Below are positions 1 to 8,634 of a DNA stretch of 64,000 nt, piece by piece. The DNA comes from Candidatus Scalindua sp. SCAELEC01 (GTDB taxonomy: Bacteria > Planctomycetota > Brocadiia > Brocadiales > Scalinduaceae), in assembly GCA_004282745.1 (NCBI GenBank), contig SHMT01000020.1, forward strand, positions 24,121 to 88,120. Reading direction: 5' to 3'. The translations under genes were made by a program, and so were the position numbers. Under the pieces are notes generated by a model that had not been told where the DNA came from, made no database searches, and was given only the letters and a program-made list of their open reading frames with translations. Each line of letters begins with the position of its first letter. Positions within the stretch are counted from its first letter, which is position 1.

Positions 1-409
1 CACAGTATACCTCTCTTTTTTGCACACCAAATTCTAAAGCATCTCTATGGTTAGGAAACCATATGTCTATGTGTTTCCCTCCGATTGCCCCACCCACATC
101 CTCAGCCCTAAAAATAGTACAGGGAAAACCTTCGACAACGAGTGCAGATCCCAGTTTAATTACTGTCTTATCCACTGCGACTGTCCCCCATCTTGCCTCC
201 ACCCCTATTGCCGTTATTCCGTACCACATATCTGAGGGATCTTTGTCGCAACATTTTTCACATGAACAATACGCGGTTAGCGTAAATTCATCAGCACCCG
301 CAATATTAATAGAGAACAGGCTCAACAATAAAATCAAAATTCCAAAAGCAAGAGCTTTTTTTGCATTGCGTATAATAAAAACTAAAATAATCTTTCTCGG
401 TCTATACAT
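1..409 (-). CDS. 3D-domain protein, probable cell-wall lytic enzyme (C-terminus cut by window edge)
   Basis: I translated this frame by hand because it runs off the window start. About 136 codons are visible. Residues 1-40 are a basic start followed by a hydrophobic stretch ending in AGADEF, which looks like a signal peptide. The mature part has TAYC at its start, two closely spaced Cys pairs (CSCEKCC), GTVAVD, KLGS and AEDVGGAIGGKHIDIWF. That series is the 3D domain, named for three conserved Asp residues and found in MltA-like lytic transglycosylases and YocH/RpfB-type peptidoglycan enzymes. Peptidoglycan cleavage is inferred from the family. The start overlaps the end of the upstream gene by 8 bp, so the two are probably cotranscribed. 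Confidence 0.8.
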   Translation of the reverse strand, partial: MYRPRKIILVFIIRNAKKALAFGILILLLSLFSINIAGADEFTLTAYCSCEKCCDKDPSDMWYGITAIGVEARWGTVAVDKTVIKLGSALVVEGFPCTIFRAEDVGGAIGGKHIDIWFPNHRDALEFGVQKREVYC

Positions 410-809
410 CCTTATTCACTTTCTTATTAAAAATCTTTAAATCAACAAAAAATACCACTGGAATTATCGGGCTTAGCGGCATTTTAGCCATTACACGTCC
501 ATATCTATTATTTTTTTCATCTCTTATCACAATGTTTGCAAATTTCCAATCAAGAGGCCTAGTATCAAAAAGGCCACAAATCCTTCTTTTCTTTTTCACG
601 AAAGGAACTTTTACGTCATTAACTTCTGTGTACATAACGCGGAATTGGTCAACTCGTTTCCAAACTGCTTCATCCATTTGTAAGGGGTGCTTAAAATCGT
701 CTTTGGTAAGGGTGATTTCGCACACCTCATAGTTCGAATCTTTTTCTAACAGCGGAACATATACATCAAATTCATATTGAACTAAAACAGTGTATTCAGG
801 TATTGCCAT
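402..809 (-). CDS. hypothetical protein upstream of the 3D-domain gene
   Basis: This 135-residue protein starts at the ATG giving MAIPEYTV. The frame opens only seven codons further upstream with a TTG, directly after a stop, and there is no clear ribosome binding site, so the 5' end may be truncated. I do not recognise the family. The protein is mixed charged and hydrophobic, has a basic KKKRR run near the middle and ends in a short hydrophobic stretch (SPIIPVVFFVDL). Its stop overlaps the start of the 3D-domain gene by 8 bp, which argues for translational coupling and a real gene. No function is assigned. Confidence 0.5.
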   Translation of the reverse strand: MAIPEYTVLVQYEFDVYVPLLEKDSNYEVCEITLTKDDFKHPLQMDEAVWKRVDQFRVMYTEVNDVKVPFVKKKRRICGLFDTRPLDWKFANIVIRDEKNNRYGRVMAKMPLSPIIPVVFFVDLKIFNKKVNKDV

Positions 810-1009
810 GTAGGCAAAAGGCAGCAATTACAATACCAATGTAGGGAAATTTAGATTGTCAGTTGCAAGCTCTTTTTTAATAATAGCTTCCGAAGTGTGT
901 GAGTTTATTTGATAAAAAGCGTATCTGGCTGAATAAAGGCAATTTGATTATTAAAGCCTAATTTATACAGCTAGGAAATCGGCATTATACCGAGTTTACT
1001 ACGTAATTA

Positions 1010-1154
1010 GTGCGTGAACGAAAACCCAGTGTTTGAACCAAAACTGCCCAGGTACAAGGCGCGAAATAATTACGTAACCGGAGCGTACTCAAGTACGTGA
1101 GGATTACGTCATTGTTGCAGCAACGCCGTAGATGGGTAGTTTTCGTTCAAACAC
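1010..1154 (-). repeat. Family A palindromic MITE-like element, copy A1
   Basis: This 145-bp element is the reverse complement of the copy at 6495-6639. Its ends are GTGCGTGAACGAAAAC and, inverted, GTGTTTGAACGAAAAC. A second inverted pair lies inside (GTTTGAACCAAAACTGCCCA against TGGGTAGTTTTCGTTCAAAC). Direct repeats TAATTA flank it at 1004-1009 and 1155-1160 and look like a 6-bp target duplication. It has no coding capacity. Confidence 0.85.
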
Positions 1155-1183
1155 TAATTAAGAAATTTCCCTGAAGATCCAAT

Positions 1184-1255
1184 AGCCCGCGGGGGGATTC
1201 GAACCCCCAATCACATCATTACGAATGACGTACTCTACCATTGAGCCACACGGGC
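1184..1255 (-). tRNA. tRNA-Thr(CGU)
   Basis: On the minus strand the acceptor stem GCCCGTG pairs with CGCGGGC, with one U-G pair. The D arm is GCTC/GAGT around AATGGTA. The anticodon stem CGTCA/TGATG (one G-U pair) encloses loop TTCGTAA, so the anticodon is CGT and reads ACG (Thr). The T arm is GGGGG-TTCGAAT-CCCCC. The discriminator base is T and the CCA is not encoded. All arms fold and the length (72 nt with discriminator) is normal. Confidence 0.95.
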
Positions 1256-1576
1256 GAAGAGTTACTATTTCTACTCGTTAGAACTTAAGGTTTGGGTGTG
1301 CAGAGCTCAAGAGAACATGAACAGATCCCCACCTTCCACCTGTTTTGCGGTGATTTTAATACCTTATGGGCCTAAATGTCAAGCCTTATCCAGGACAATT
1401 TGAAATTTTTGGGCCATTCACTACATGCAACATAGTCATTAATGGGCACAGTGATCTTGTTCCGCTGATTAATTTCCTTCACGAAAAAAAGTGGAAGAGG
1501 GTATCAGATCATATTTCATGGAAACTATGTTCAAGACTATCTACTATTCCAAGGTGCTCAATATTCATGTAGCTCT
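1256..1576. other. intergenic region, no gene seen
   Basis: These 321 bases lie between the tRNA and the end of the next leftward gene. The open frames here are short with no supporting features, and I saw no clear hairpin, promoter pair or repeat. Confidence 0.5.
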
Positions 1577-2605
1577 TTACATTACTCGTATTGCCACCCA
1601 CCTGGCTCGATCAGATAAGTCATGTACATCGGTGAATTTAACTTTTATTGATCCCTGCTCTCTAAACACGAGCCATTTGCTTTCATTAAACGTAGAAGAA
1701 GGGGATTGCTCGTGCATTTTTACTGTTGATCCAAATACTGCAGCTTCTGCTACCGCATGTCCTCCAAACACAAATACCTTCCATACCGCTTCATCATTAA
1801 TATCAAAAATTGCTTCAGTCTGGCCACTATCCAACATGGAGGTAACCCCCTTTAGTGAGTAGAATGTAGTGGCTTTGATATCTCCATTTACTTCCAATTC
1901 TTCAGTTGGAGCGGTGGTGTTAATACCCACTTCTCCATGCTCCAGGATGGTAAAAACCTCACCTCTATCATCGTCAATAAACCTCAAGGCATCAGCATCT
2001 CTCGTAATTGTCGTGTGTTCTCGATACGAGCCATCCCGTGAACTATTTCCCTCAAGGCGAATTGATGTCGATTTTTCATCTATTGTATATATATGAAAAT
2101 CAACTTCAGGTGAACCGGTATGGATGCCGATCTCACCGAGGCGGTTGGATGAATCTTGTGTATGCTCCAGGATGGTGAAAACTTCACCTCCATCATCATC
2201 AATAAACCTCAGTGCATGCGCATCTCTCACTATTGTCGTATGTTCTCGATACGAGCCGTCTCGTGAACTATTTCCTTCAAGACGGATCGATGTGAAATTC
2301 TCATTTTTTGATGACAGGTGGATATCTGTTTCGGGGTTTACGGTATTAAACCCAACATTACCAATATCATCAACGAATACCACATCAGTCGGATCTCCAT
2401 CTCTAGCATCGAGTGAATTACCAGCTCCTTCCACCGCTTCTCCGCTTGGTGGTGTCACTACAGGTTCCTCTTCCACCAGAATGCTGTCTCCTCCTGTCGT
2501 TGTGCTCGAACTGTCCACCTCATAAGAAAAACTGTATGTGGAGAAACATGCAACAGATAATACAATCACTGACAAAAAGCGAAACCACTTCATTGATTTT
2601 TTCAT
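1577..2605 (-). CDS. exported repeat protein of the tail-fibre/S74-associated type, c-di-GMP riboswitch controlled
   Basis: This protein has 342 residues. The start ATG follows GGGGG by seven bases. Residues 1-28 are a basic and hydrophobic signal peptide. A Thr/Ser/Glu-rich linker follows. Two near-identical 43-residue units lie at about 106-148 and 181-223 (SIRLEGNSSRDGSYREHTT then ALRFIDDD and GEVFTILEH). Short GNVGFNT, GEIGIHT and GEVGINT stretches resemble the VGIGT-x-P-x-LHV repeats of fibre-like proteins. The same unit occurs once in the collagen-like S74 protein encoded at 48761-50983, so the two are related. There is no S74 domain here and the C-terminal 100 residues are unique. A surface or matrix role is inferred. 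The leader carries a c-di-GMP-I riboswitch. Confidence 0.85.
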   Translation of the reverse strand: MKKSMKWFRFLSVIVLSVACFSTYSFSYEVDSSSTTTGGDSILVEEEPVVTPPSGEAVEGAGNSLDARDGDPTDVVFVDDIGNVGFNTVNPETDIHLSSKNENFTSIRLEGNSSRDGSYREHTTIVRDAHALRFIDDDGGEVFTILEHTQDSSNRLGEIGIHTGSPEVDFHIYTIDEKSTSIRLEGNSSRDGSYREHTTITRDADALRFIDDDRGEVFTILEHGEVGINTTAPTEELEVNGDIKATTFYSLKGVTSMLDSGQTEAIFDINDEAVWKVFVFGGHAVAEAAVFGSTVKMHEQSPSSTFNESKWLVFREQGSIKVKFTDVHDLSDRARWVAIRVM

Positions 2606-2683
2606 TTTCTTACCCCCTTGTGTTAGAAATAAATGTAAATCTGGAATGAGTATCAGAATCTATCATCAATAATTTCCTATAAA

Positions 2684-2739
2684 CAAAAAAGCCTCACAAC
2701 TAAAGATATTCACCATGAATAATCCTTGGCAGTAAGGCT
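2684..2739 (-). terminator. intrinsic terminator of the first c-di-GMP riboswitch
   Basis: On the minus strand AGCCTTAC pairs with GTGAGGCT, followed by six T. An inner hairpin (TATTCA, loop TGG, TGAATA) extends the stem. The 5' arm overlaps the 3' part of the aptamer, so ligand binding and termination compete. That arrangement predicts an ON switch. Confidence 0.8.
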
Positions 2740-2820
2740 GTCTCTTAAGCTTCACTTCCTTGTCAACTTACGGACCCTTTTACTTTGCGTCCCCTGATTA
2801 CTCAGGGTTTGCCTTTGTTA
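2726..2820 (-). promoter_or_regulatory. c-di-GMP-I (GEMM) riboswitch aptamer 1
   Basis: The minus strand reads AAAGGCAAACC, then a short stem CTGA/TCAG closed by a GTAA (GNRA) tetraloop, then GGGGACGCAAAG, then AAAAGGGTC, and near the 3' end ACAGCCTTACTGCC. GGCAAACC, the GNRA-capped stem and GACGCAAAG are the hallmark conserved blocks of the GEMM/c-di-GMP-I class. It sits about 120 nt upstream of the start codon at 2605 and is followed at once by a terminator. The assignment is by motif recognition only. Confidence 0.85.
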
Positions 2821-2872
2821 TAAAGCGTATAACACACAGACTTTTATTGAATAGAGACGATTCTCTACTGCT

Positions 2873-2901
2873 ATGTTATTAAATACAATGCTTGTTGTCA
2901 A
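2873..2901 (-). promoter_or_regulatory. sigma70-like promoter for the riboswitch-1 transcript
   Basis: On the minus strand TTGACA (2896-2901) is 17 bases from TAACAT (2873-2878). This would start RNA about 45-50 nt upstream of the aptamer. Confidence 0.5.
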
Positions 2902-2974
2902 GTATGAAAATATGTTTTACATAAAAAAAGTAGTTAAATTTAAAGTATACCCTAGGTGTGGTCAGCAAAAGAGA

Positions 2975-3000
2975 ATGTCATGCATTGTCATATTGACAAT
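2975..3000 (+). promoter_or_regulatory. operator-like palindrome, copy 1
   Basis: TGTCA, five bases, then the perfect 17-bp palindrome ATTGTCATATTGACAAT. The same layout (TGTCA-N5-TGTCA-TAT-TGACA) lies at 51754-51776 upstream of the other divergent adhesin gene. The TTGACA inside may also act as a -35; TAAAAT at 3019-3024 is 20 bases away, which is long. The symmetry suggests binding of a dimeric regulator. Confidence 0.6.
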
Positions 3001-3076
3001 TGTGGTAACCTATGTTTGTAAAATATGGAAAAGGGTTGTTCTTGAGGGAATTAATAGAAAACGGGGGAATAGAAAT

Positions 3077-4618
3077 ATGTTACTTTACGCCTATATTACA
3101 TTACGACAATTTACTATAAAAAGTTTTTTTTGTTTTCTCCATTTGAAAACCATATGTATTCTGCTCATTTATTTGTTCGTTGTACCTTATAGCTCAACTG
3201 CCTGTTGTTCACAAATTATGATGAAGTGGAAAGGAAACAGTGAAGACGACATTGCTGGTTATCGAGTACATTACGGTGAAACGAGTAGGTATGGTTCGGG
3301 TGTAAGTCCCGATACGTTTAGGTATGATAAAGTAACTGATGCTGGCACCAAGACAAGCCTCATTATTCCCACAACTGTTTATCAATCTGGTACAACTTTA
3401 TACATTACTGCAACAGCCTACGATTTTTCGGGTAATGAAAGTGTTTACGCAGAGGAGTTGGTTAATGTTATTTCCAACTCGGGTAATCAACCGCCGAATG
3501 CTGTTGATGACGTGGCAACAACAGGAGAAGACACTGCCTTTAAAATAGATCTGATTCTCAATGACACCGATGCTGACGGCATAATTGACCCTGCTACGGT
3601 AGCGATAATAGTTGGACCGACAAGAGGTACGGCTGTTGCTCGCGTAGATGGCGCTGTGGATTATACACCTCCCACGGGGTATACGGGTCAAGAAACCTTT
3701 GTGTATACGGTGGATGACGATCTTGGGGAAACCTCTAACGAGGCAACAGTGAGGGTGATTATTGGTTCGTCAGATACGACTGAGATAACGAGTCCGATAA
3801 GCAACTCGACATTAACAACATCGGCTGTCACGTTCCAATGGAATGCTGGAATCCTAATAGACCGGTACCGGATACATATTGGAACAACAGGACCGGGGAG
3901 TAAAAATATTTTAAAACGGAACAATCTCGCAGTAACATTGTATACGGTGACAGGGATACCCATACGTGGGAATATAGTTTATGTTCGGTTATGGTATAGA
4001 ATTGGTGCTAATTGGTCATTTAAAGATTATGCTTACCATACTACGCAGGGCAGTGGCGATCAGGCGCCTACAGCGAATGATGATACAGCGACTACACCTG
4101 TGTATACCCGGGTTAGTATTAATGTGCTGGCCAATGACACTGAACATGATGGCACAATTGACCCTACCACGGTAAAGGTACTCGGTGATCCGACCAATGG
4201 GACGGCTATTGTTAATGTGGATGGTACCGTGGATTATACCCCTGTCACAGGATATACGGGACAAGATTTTTTCAGGTATACGGTGGATGACGATCTTGGG
4301 GTAACTTCTAACGAGGCGACGGTGATGGTGACTATCGGTTTGTTAGATACGCCTGAGATGACAAGTCCGAAACCAAGTTCAACATTAACAACATCAACTG
4401 TCGTCTACCAGTGGAACGCTGGCACCCACGAAAGTCTATACCGGATACATGTTGGAACAAAGGGACCTGGTAGTAAAAATATTTTAAAACGAAACGGTTT
4501 AATAACAACATCACATACCGTGACAGGAATACCCATTAATGGGAAAACGATTTATGTACGACTATGGTATAAAATCGGTACTCGTTGGTACTTTAAAGAT
4601 TATGCTTATCAGACCTAG
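3077..4618 (+). CDS. secreted adhesin-like protein with FN3-like and tandem Ig/cadherin-like domains
   Basis: I chose the ATG at 3077 because GGGGG lies eight bases upstream and the operator/promoter region lies at 2975-3024; the open frame itself begins at 2873. The protein has 513 residues. It begins with a hydrophobic signal or anchor (about 20-40) and an FN3-like segment (MMKWKGNSEDDIAGYRVHYG). Two tandem copies of a two-part unit follow. The first part is a Big/cadherin-like domain of about 90 residues (PPNAVDD, LNDTDADG, VDYTP-TGYTGQ-F-YTVDDDLG). The second is a segment of about 95 residues ending YVRLWY-IG-W-FKDYAY. Cell-surface or matrix binding is inferred. It is divergent from the riboswitch-controlled gene ending at 1577. 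Confidence 0.8.
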   Translation: MLLYAYITLRQFTIKSFFCFLHLKTICILLIYLFVVPYSSTACCSQIMMKWKGNSEDDIAGYRVHYGETSRYGSGVSPDTFRYDKVTDAGTKTSLIIPTTVYQSGTTLYITATAYDFSGNESVYAEELVNVISNSGNQPPNAVDDVATTGEDTAFKIDLILNDTDADGIIDPATVAIIVGPTRGTAVARVDGAVDYTPPTGYTGQETFVYTVDDDLGETSNEATVRVIIGSSDTTEITSPISNSTLTTSAVTFQWNAGILIDRYRIHIGTTGPGSKNILKRNNLAVTLYTVTGIPIRGNIVYVRLWYRIGANWSFKDYAYHTTQGSGDQAPTANDDTATTPVYTRVSINVLANDTEHDGTIDPTTVKVLGDPTNGTAIVNVDGTVDYTPVTGYTGQDFFRYTVDDDLGVTSNEATVMVTIGLLDTPEMTSPKPSSTLTTSTVVYQWNAGTHESLYRIHVGTKGPGSKNILKRNGLITTSHTVTGIPINGKTIYVRLWYKIGTRWYFKDYAYQT

Positions 4619-4964
4619 AGGGATCGTAATCAGTCTCCTACTGCAGAGATAATGACAGGGTGTCTCCGTCTTGCCAGTGCAAGCATCTGTTATCTTCTTA
4701 AAGGGCCCCACCAGAAAGGAACTATATGTTTTTATGATAACAATACCCAACATATTCACGGTTTATAAGGAGTTAACTATTTAAGGAAACAAGTGTAGGA
4801 TGCACAATGCGGTTGTTACACTAAAACCGATTTGGTTTTCGGTTTTACCGGAAACCAAATCTTGGTGAAGGTATACTCGCTCAATTTTATCTCGGATTTT
4901 ATCCGAAAACCATTATGAGATGAGTATATCTAGAATGGTGGGCCTTAACCGTTAGTTAATGGGG
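4619..4964. repeat. convergent intergenic region with family D hairpin
   Basis: No gene is seen. At 4829-4861 GATTTGGTTTTCGG and CCGGAAACCAAATC form a 14-bp stem with one mismatch and a 5-nt loop. Downstream is TCAATTTTATCTCGG and a small CGGAT-TTT-ATCCG hairpin. The same framework recurs at 51131-51262, there with an extra 32-nt hairpin in the loop. It could also end transcription from both converging genes, although it lacks a T tract. Confidence 0.6.
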
Positions 4965-6443
4965 TCAAAAATTCAACCCAATACTGATTCCTCCACTGTT
5001 TTTAACCAAATCACCACCGGGAATATTACTGTCTCGATCCTGATACTTATAAAAAAATTCGCCAAAGAGCCATCCACGAGGTGCCGTATATCTGCCCGCT
5101 AACTCAAACTGTATGGTATCTATCTCTCGGTGCGTGCTAATGAAGGTTCCATCCTCGCCAATCAAAAAATCTCTGTCACGAAACTTTCTCCTTTGCCAGA
5201 CCGGAGAAAACGTGAGAGAAATATTTCTTGAAAATTGATGAGTGTAATCGAACCCTATCTGTGTCCAGTGCTGTGGATTATTGTCCCCTCTCCCAGGAGA
5301 AATAATATCTGTTTGATCTATTTGGGAGGGAGGGATCGTCAAATCAACAATCCTTTCTTGCTGAAATTGCTGCTCTACTAAACTTCTCTCAACTTTTAAT
5401 GTCAATAGGTCCCTCCGGGTGATGTTAAACCTATATCCTAATTTTGCTTCAAAACCATGAAAATCAGCATAGATGCCACTACCATAGTTCCTCCAATTAT
5501 AAGCACTATTAAGAAAGAAATGGCTTTTAACCGTGAATCTCCATAAAATGTTAAATGGTACCCTTTTCAAGGTTGAATCTGCACCCTCTCTCACGTCATA
5601 TCTTCTGGAATCATAGCTAAAACCGGTAGTTATGTTAATTTTTGGTAAGGGCTTAATCTGGACTTTACCGATAAAGAGGTTTGAGTTTCGGTCTTGTTCT
5701 CTCCGAGTAAATTCTTTATAAGAGATATCTCTATTGATATACGTTAGTGAGAAATCAATTTTGTTAAAAAAATCTGGTAGATCTATAGTGATAGATGCCT
5801 CGTTAGTAGTAAATGTCCTTCGGGTCGTGAACGTATTAAAGCCGAACGTTTCGAGAATTTCGTCATCAACTGGTTCAACTGCGATACCGTCTTCTATATC
5901 TACAGGATCAGTAATTTGTGCATTTGAGCGACGAGTGAATCTGCCCGGCATAGTGGTCGTTTGAACCCGATCAGCGAGTTTTATGTTAAATCCGTTTGCA
6001 AAATTGAAATCTGCGGAACCTCCCCAGTTACGATTTACATGGTCTTGTTCGGTATTATGGAGTTCATATCTTCCCTGGTAGTCAAAGATTTTCATTCCAT
6101 AATCAAATGCAAACGAATGATTTCTTACTGGTAATGCAAGTGAAATCTTGGGTTCATATATAAGGGCCATATCATTGTGTGCCCTGATTCTTCTGCTTGC
6201 ACTATCAAAAACATTATCATCATACAGTCCTGTCAATTTAAATGAGGGACTTATCTCAATGGGACCAAGGTTGATATGGCCAGCTGATTGTGGGATACTC
6301 TCTAAAATATCGAGTATCCTCTCTTTTGCCGAAGCATCTTCCATCTCGACTGCCATAATCCCCTTAATAGACCCTAACCCAACGATTATGAAGCAGATAA
6401 TGCCAACGAGGCAACCATGTATCCTAGGATTAGTCCCAGACAT
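4965..6443 (-). CDS. outer-membrane beta-barrel protein (BBP2-type)
   Basis: This protein has 492 residues. The ATG lies downstream of AAAGGAGC. Residues 1-31 form a signal peptide (hydrophobic CLVGIICFIIVGLG, cleavage near MAVEM). The rest is alternating amphipathic strands rich in aromatic residues with Asp/Arg-rich loops, beginning IEISPSFKLTGLYDDNVF and ending GGISIGLNF. The terminal Phe is typical of proteins assembled by BamA. The opening and overall pattern fit beta-barrel porin family 2 proteins often found with exopolysaccharide genes. I see no substrate-specific motif, so the function is left as outer-membrane barrel. Confidence 0.75.
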   Translation of the reverse strand: MSGTNPRIHGCLVGIICFIIVGLGSIKGIMAVEMEDASAKERILDILESIPQSAGHINLGPIEISPSFKLTGLYDDNVFDSASRRIRAHNDMALIYEPKISLALPVRNHSFAFDYGMKIFDYQGRYELHNTEQDHVNRNWGGSADFNFANGFNIKLADRVQTTTMPGRFTRRSNAQITDPVDIEDGIAVEPVDDEILETFGFNTFTTRRTFTTNEASITIDLPDFFNKIDFSLTYINRDISYKEFTRREQDRNSNLFIGKVQIKPLPKINITTGFSYDSRRYDVREGADSTLKRVPFNILWRFTVKSHFFLNSAYNWRNYGSGIYADFHGFEAKLGYRFNITRRDLLTLKVERSLVEQQFQQERIVDLTIPPSQIDQTDIISPGRGDNNPQHWTQIGFDYTHQFSRNISLTFSPVWQRRKFRDRDFLIGEDGTFISTHREIDTIQFELAGRYTAPRGWLFGEFFYKYQDRDSNIPGGDLVKNSGGISIGLNF

Positions 6444-6494
6444 TAAAATTAGCTCCTTTCAGTTACTAATTAATCCTTTAACCAGAAGTAAATA

Positions 6495-6639
6495 GTGTTT
6501 GAACGAAAACTACCCATCTACGGCGTTACTGCAACAATTACGTAATCCTCACGTACTTGAGTACGCTCCGGTTACGTAATTATTTCGCGCCTTGTACCTG
6601 GGCAGTTTTGGTTCAAACACTGGGTTTTCGTTCACGCAC
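6495..6639 (+). repeat. Family A palindromic MITE-like element, copy A2
   Basis: This 145-bp copy has ends GTGTTTGAACGAAAAC and GTTTTCGTTCACGCAC. Direct TAAATA repeats flank it at 6489-6494 and 6640-6645. It is the inverse of copy A1. Confidence 0.88.
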
Positions 6640-6645
6640 TAAATA

Positions 6646-7989
6646 AGTAAATTTCGGAATATTATTTATACCCCTTTTCCAATCAAAAGTAGGCAGCTTC
6701 CCATACTACCTTTCGAGCGGAATCCATAAAAATTATCTGGAGGCTGTATTTGCCTCTCCTTGGGATGAGCATGTTTGAATATATTATCTAACAGCACGAC
6801 ATTAACTGTTTGATCAAACAGGACTTAATAAGTGGACTAGTGGGATGACACATAAATTTTTTATTTTACCGCCTGGTAAAGAAAATGCAAGAGGAAAATA
6901 GCAACTACTATCTAATCAACAATAAATGCTCTTTCCTAAAAAATTATCGGTGTAAGCAGGAAAAAAAGATAAATTTATTTTAAGGGTGGATCTCCTGAGA
7001 GAGGAGAAGATAGCGATATGTGTGAGAATTTTTAAAAACCAAACCCAACTTCCATCTTAACAAGGCATTCTATAGTCTTAATCTCCTGTTAATTCGATAC
7101 ATATTGGCATCTATTGGTTAAGGCACTCACGGATCTTGAGGACAAGGAATATTAAAAGCGTAAGGAGTTAAGAAAAAAATAAAAAACAACTTGACAAAAT
7201 TATCCAGAGAAACTACTATACCTAAGTATCCTCTTTCTTTTTTCGCGTCTTTATTCTGCATCTCTTGGATCCTCATTTGTTACTGCATAGGGCCCGTATT
7301 TATCGTTAAAACAAACCAATACAAAGGCAAAGGTCTTCGTTAATACAAAGCACTCACTGTATGCATTACCTATTTAAGCCGCAATTTTGTGTTACCTATG
7401 TTCCTAATATGCTAAAATAAAATAATTTCATTGGACTGAAACGTTTTTCGCCAGGCTTCTTTTCAAACAAGATACATCTCTAACTAACTAATCAAAATAA
7501 ACTTAATCACGTTAACTAATTACAACGCCTAATCAACTAAAGCTTATTCATCGTGTCAAAAAGATTTCACATTAATGACGGTCATTTTCAATTTTCTCTG
7601 CCATTTTCTGCCATTAAGGGCTTAACAAGCAACGGTAGTCAACCGATAAATGTTGTGTGCAGTATCACGCTGGTATTCTGTAAAATCATAAAAGAAATCG
7701 TTCCATCTCATGTGATTAGTGCTTTTGCTGGTGATTACCCCCCCTTTTTAAGGCGCACAAAATGCATTTTGCAAGATTCTTAATGAAACATCACAAAATA
7801 AACACCCTCTTCAATATACTCTTATGGTTTTACCGTAAACAGAGCTACAATTTTTTCAAATATCTCTATGAGGAATGTGAGGCAAGATTTATTAAGAGTG
7901 TTATTCCACAAGATGGGGCTTTGGTGAAGTCGATAGCAATGCAGACTATTATGGCGAACGTTTTCAAAAGAAATGGTGACAGATAGCCA
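6646..7989. other. long intergenic region with no convincing gene
   Basis: About 1.3 kb of AT-rich sequence. Two open frames of about 75 codons (7553-7783 and 7762-7986) have no ribosome binding site or recognisable motif. The only signal I find is the promoter-like pair at 7191-7219. The stretch could hold decayed genes or a small RNA. Confidence 0.45.
7191..7219 (+). promoter_or_regulatory. promoter-like sequence without an obvious gene
   Basis: TTGACA at 7191-7196 and TACTAT at 7214-7219 are separated by 17 bases, a near-consensus sigma70-type pair. The next supported gene, coaE, starts 770 bases downstream. It may drive a small RNA or a long coaE leader, or be a chance match. Confidence 0.3.
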
Positions 7990-8634
7990 ATGAAACAAAC
8001 CTGTCGGGTAATAGGTATTACCGGTGGTGTCGCGAGCGGAAAGAGTACTGTTGCTCAAATGCTTGTATCGCTGGGTGCACACATAATAGACGCTGATAGT
8101 ATCTGTCATGACCTCTTAGAAGAGAGAGAGATAAAAAATTTAATCACTGAAAGATGGGGCAATAAGATTGAAGATGAAGATGGCAGAATAAGCAGACAAA
8201 TACTCGGGGAGATTGTATTTTCCGACAAAAGAGAATTATTAGCACTGAATCAAATTATCCACCCCAGGGTAATTCGACGCATAAAGAGTGAAATCAACGA
8301 ACTAGCGGTTAATGGAAAAACAACCCTAATAGTTATCGATGCTGCATTGCTCGTTGAAACAAACCTAATAGATTTGTGTGACACAATACTCTTTGTGAAG
8401 ACAAATCGTGATAATTGTGAAAAGAGGGCTCAAATAAACCGTATATGGACTTTGGGCGAAATAGAAAAGAGGGAAAGGTTTCAAGGTTCAGTGAACGATA
8501 AGATGCAAAACGCAGATTTCATAATAGACAATGACTTCTCGAAAGCAAATACTTTGAAGCAAGTGAAAGATTTTTGGAAACAATTTAAAACAAATTTTCA
8601 ATATGGAGGCAAAAATGGTTACAACAAAAACTAA
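7990..8634 (+). CDS. coaE: dephospho-CoA kinase
   Basis: CoaE phosphorylates the 3'-hydroxyl of dephospho-CoA in the last step of coenzyme A synthesis. The protein has 214 residues, usual for the family. The P-loop GGVASGKST is at residues 12-20, followed by the [12 protein letters not shown] segment, an IIHPRV helix and the [14 protein letters not shown] strand (here [11 protein letters not shown]). The C-terminal tail (from about residue 200) is basic and overlaps the start of rho by 20 bases, so the two genes are translationally linked. A CoaE-Rho pairing occurs in other bacteria. Confidence 0.96.
   Translation: MKQTCRVIGITGGVASGKSTVAQMLVSLGAHIIDADSICHDLLEEREIKNLITERWGNKIEDEDGRISRQILGEIVFSDKRELLALNQIIHPRVIRRIKSEINELAVNGKTTLIVIDAALLVETNLIDLCDTILFVKTNRDNCEKRAQINRIWTLGEIEKRERFQGSVNDKMQNADFIIDNDFSKANTLKQVKDFWKQFKTNFQYGGKNGYNKN

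Noticed and set aside
1010..1154. Family A repeats considered as CRISPR or riboswitch
   Set aside because: Copies are scattered singly in the window with target duplications and in both orientations, so they are transposed elements, not an array.
1366..1862. Plus-strand open frames over the 3' part of the repeat protein gene
   Set aside because: They run antisense to a gene with a clear signal peptide and repeats, and their products show no domain pattern.
2873..3076. N-terminal extension of the adhesin open frame
   Set aside because: It covers the operator and promoter region and the minus-strand promoter, and a good ribosome binding site lies before the ATG at 3077.
7762..7986. 74-codon open frame just before coaE
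   Set aside because: No ribosome binding site and no recognisable domain. The spacing to coaE is suggestive but not enough to call a gene.
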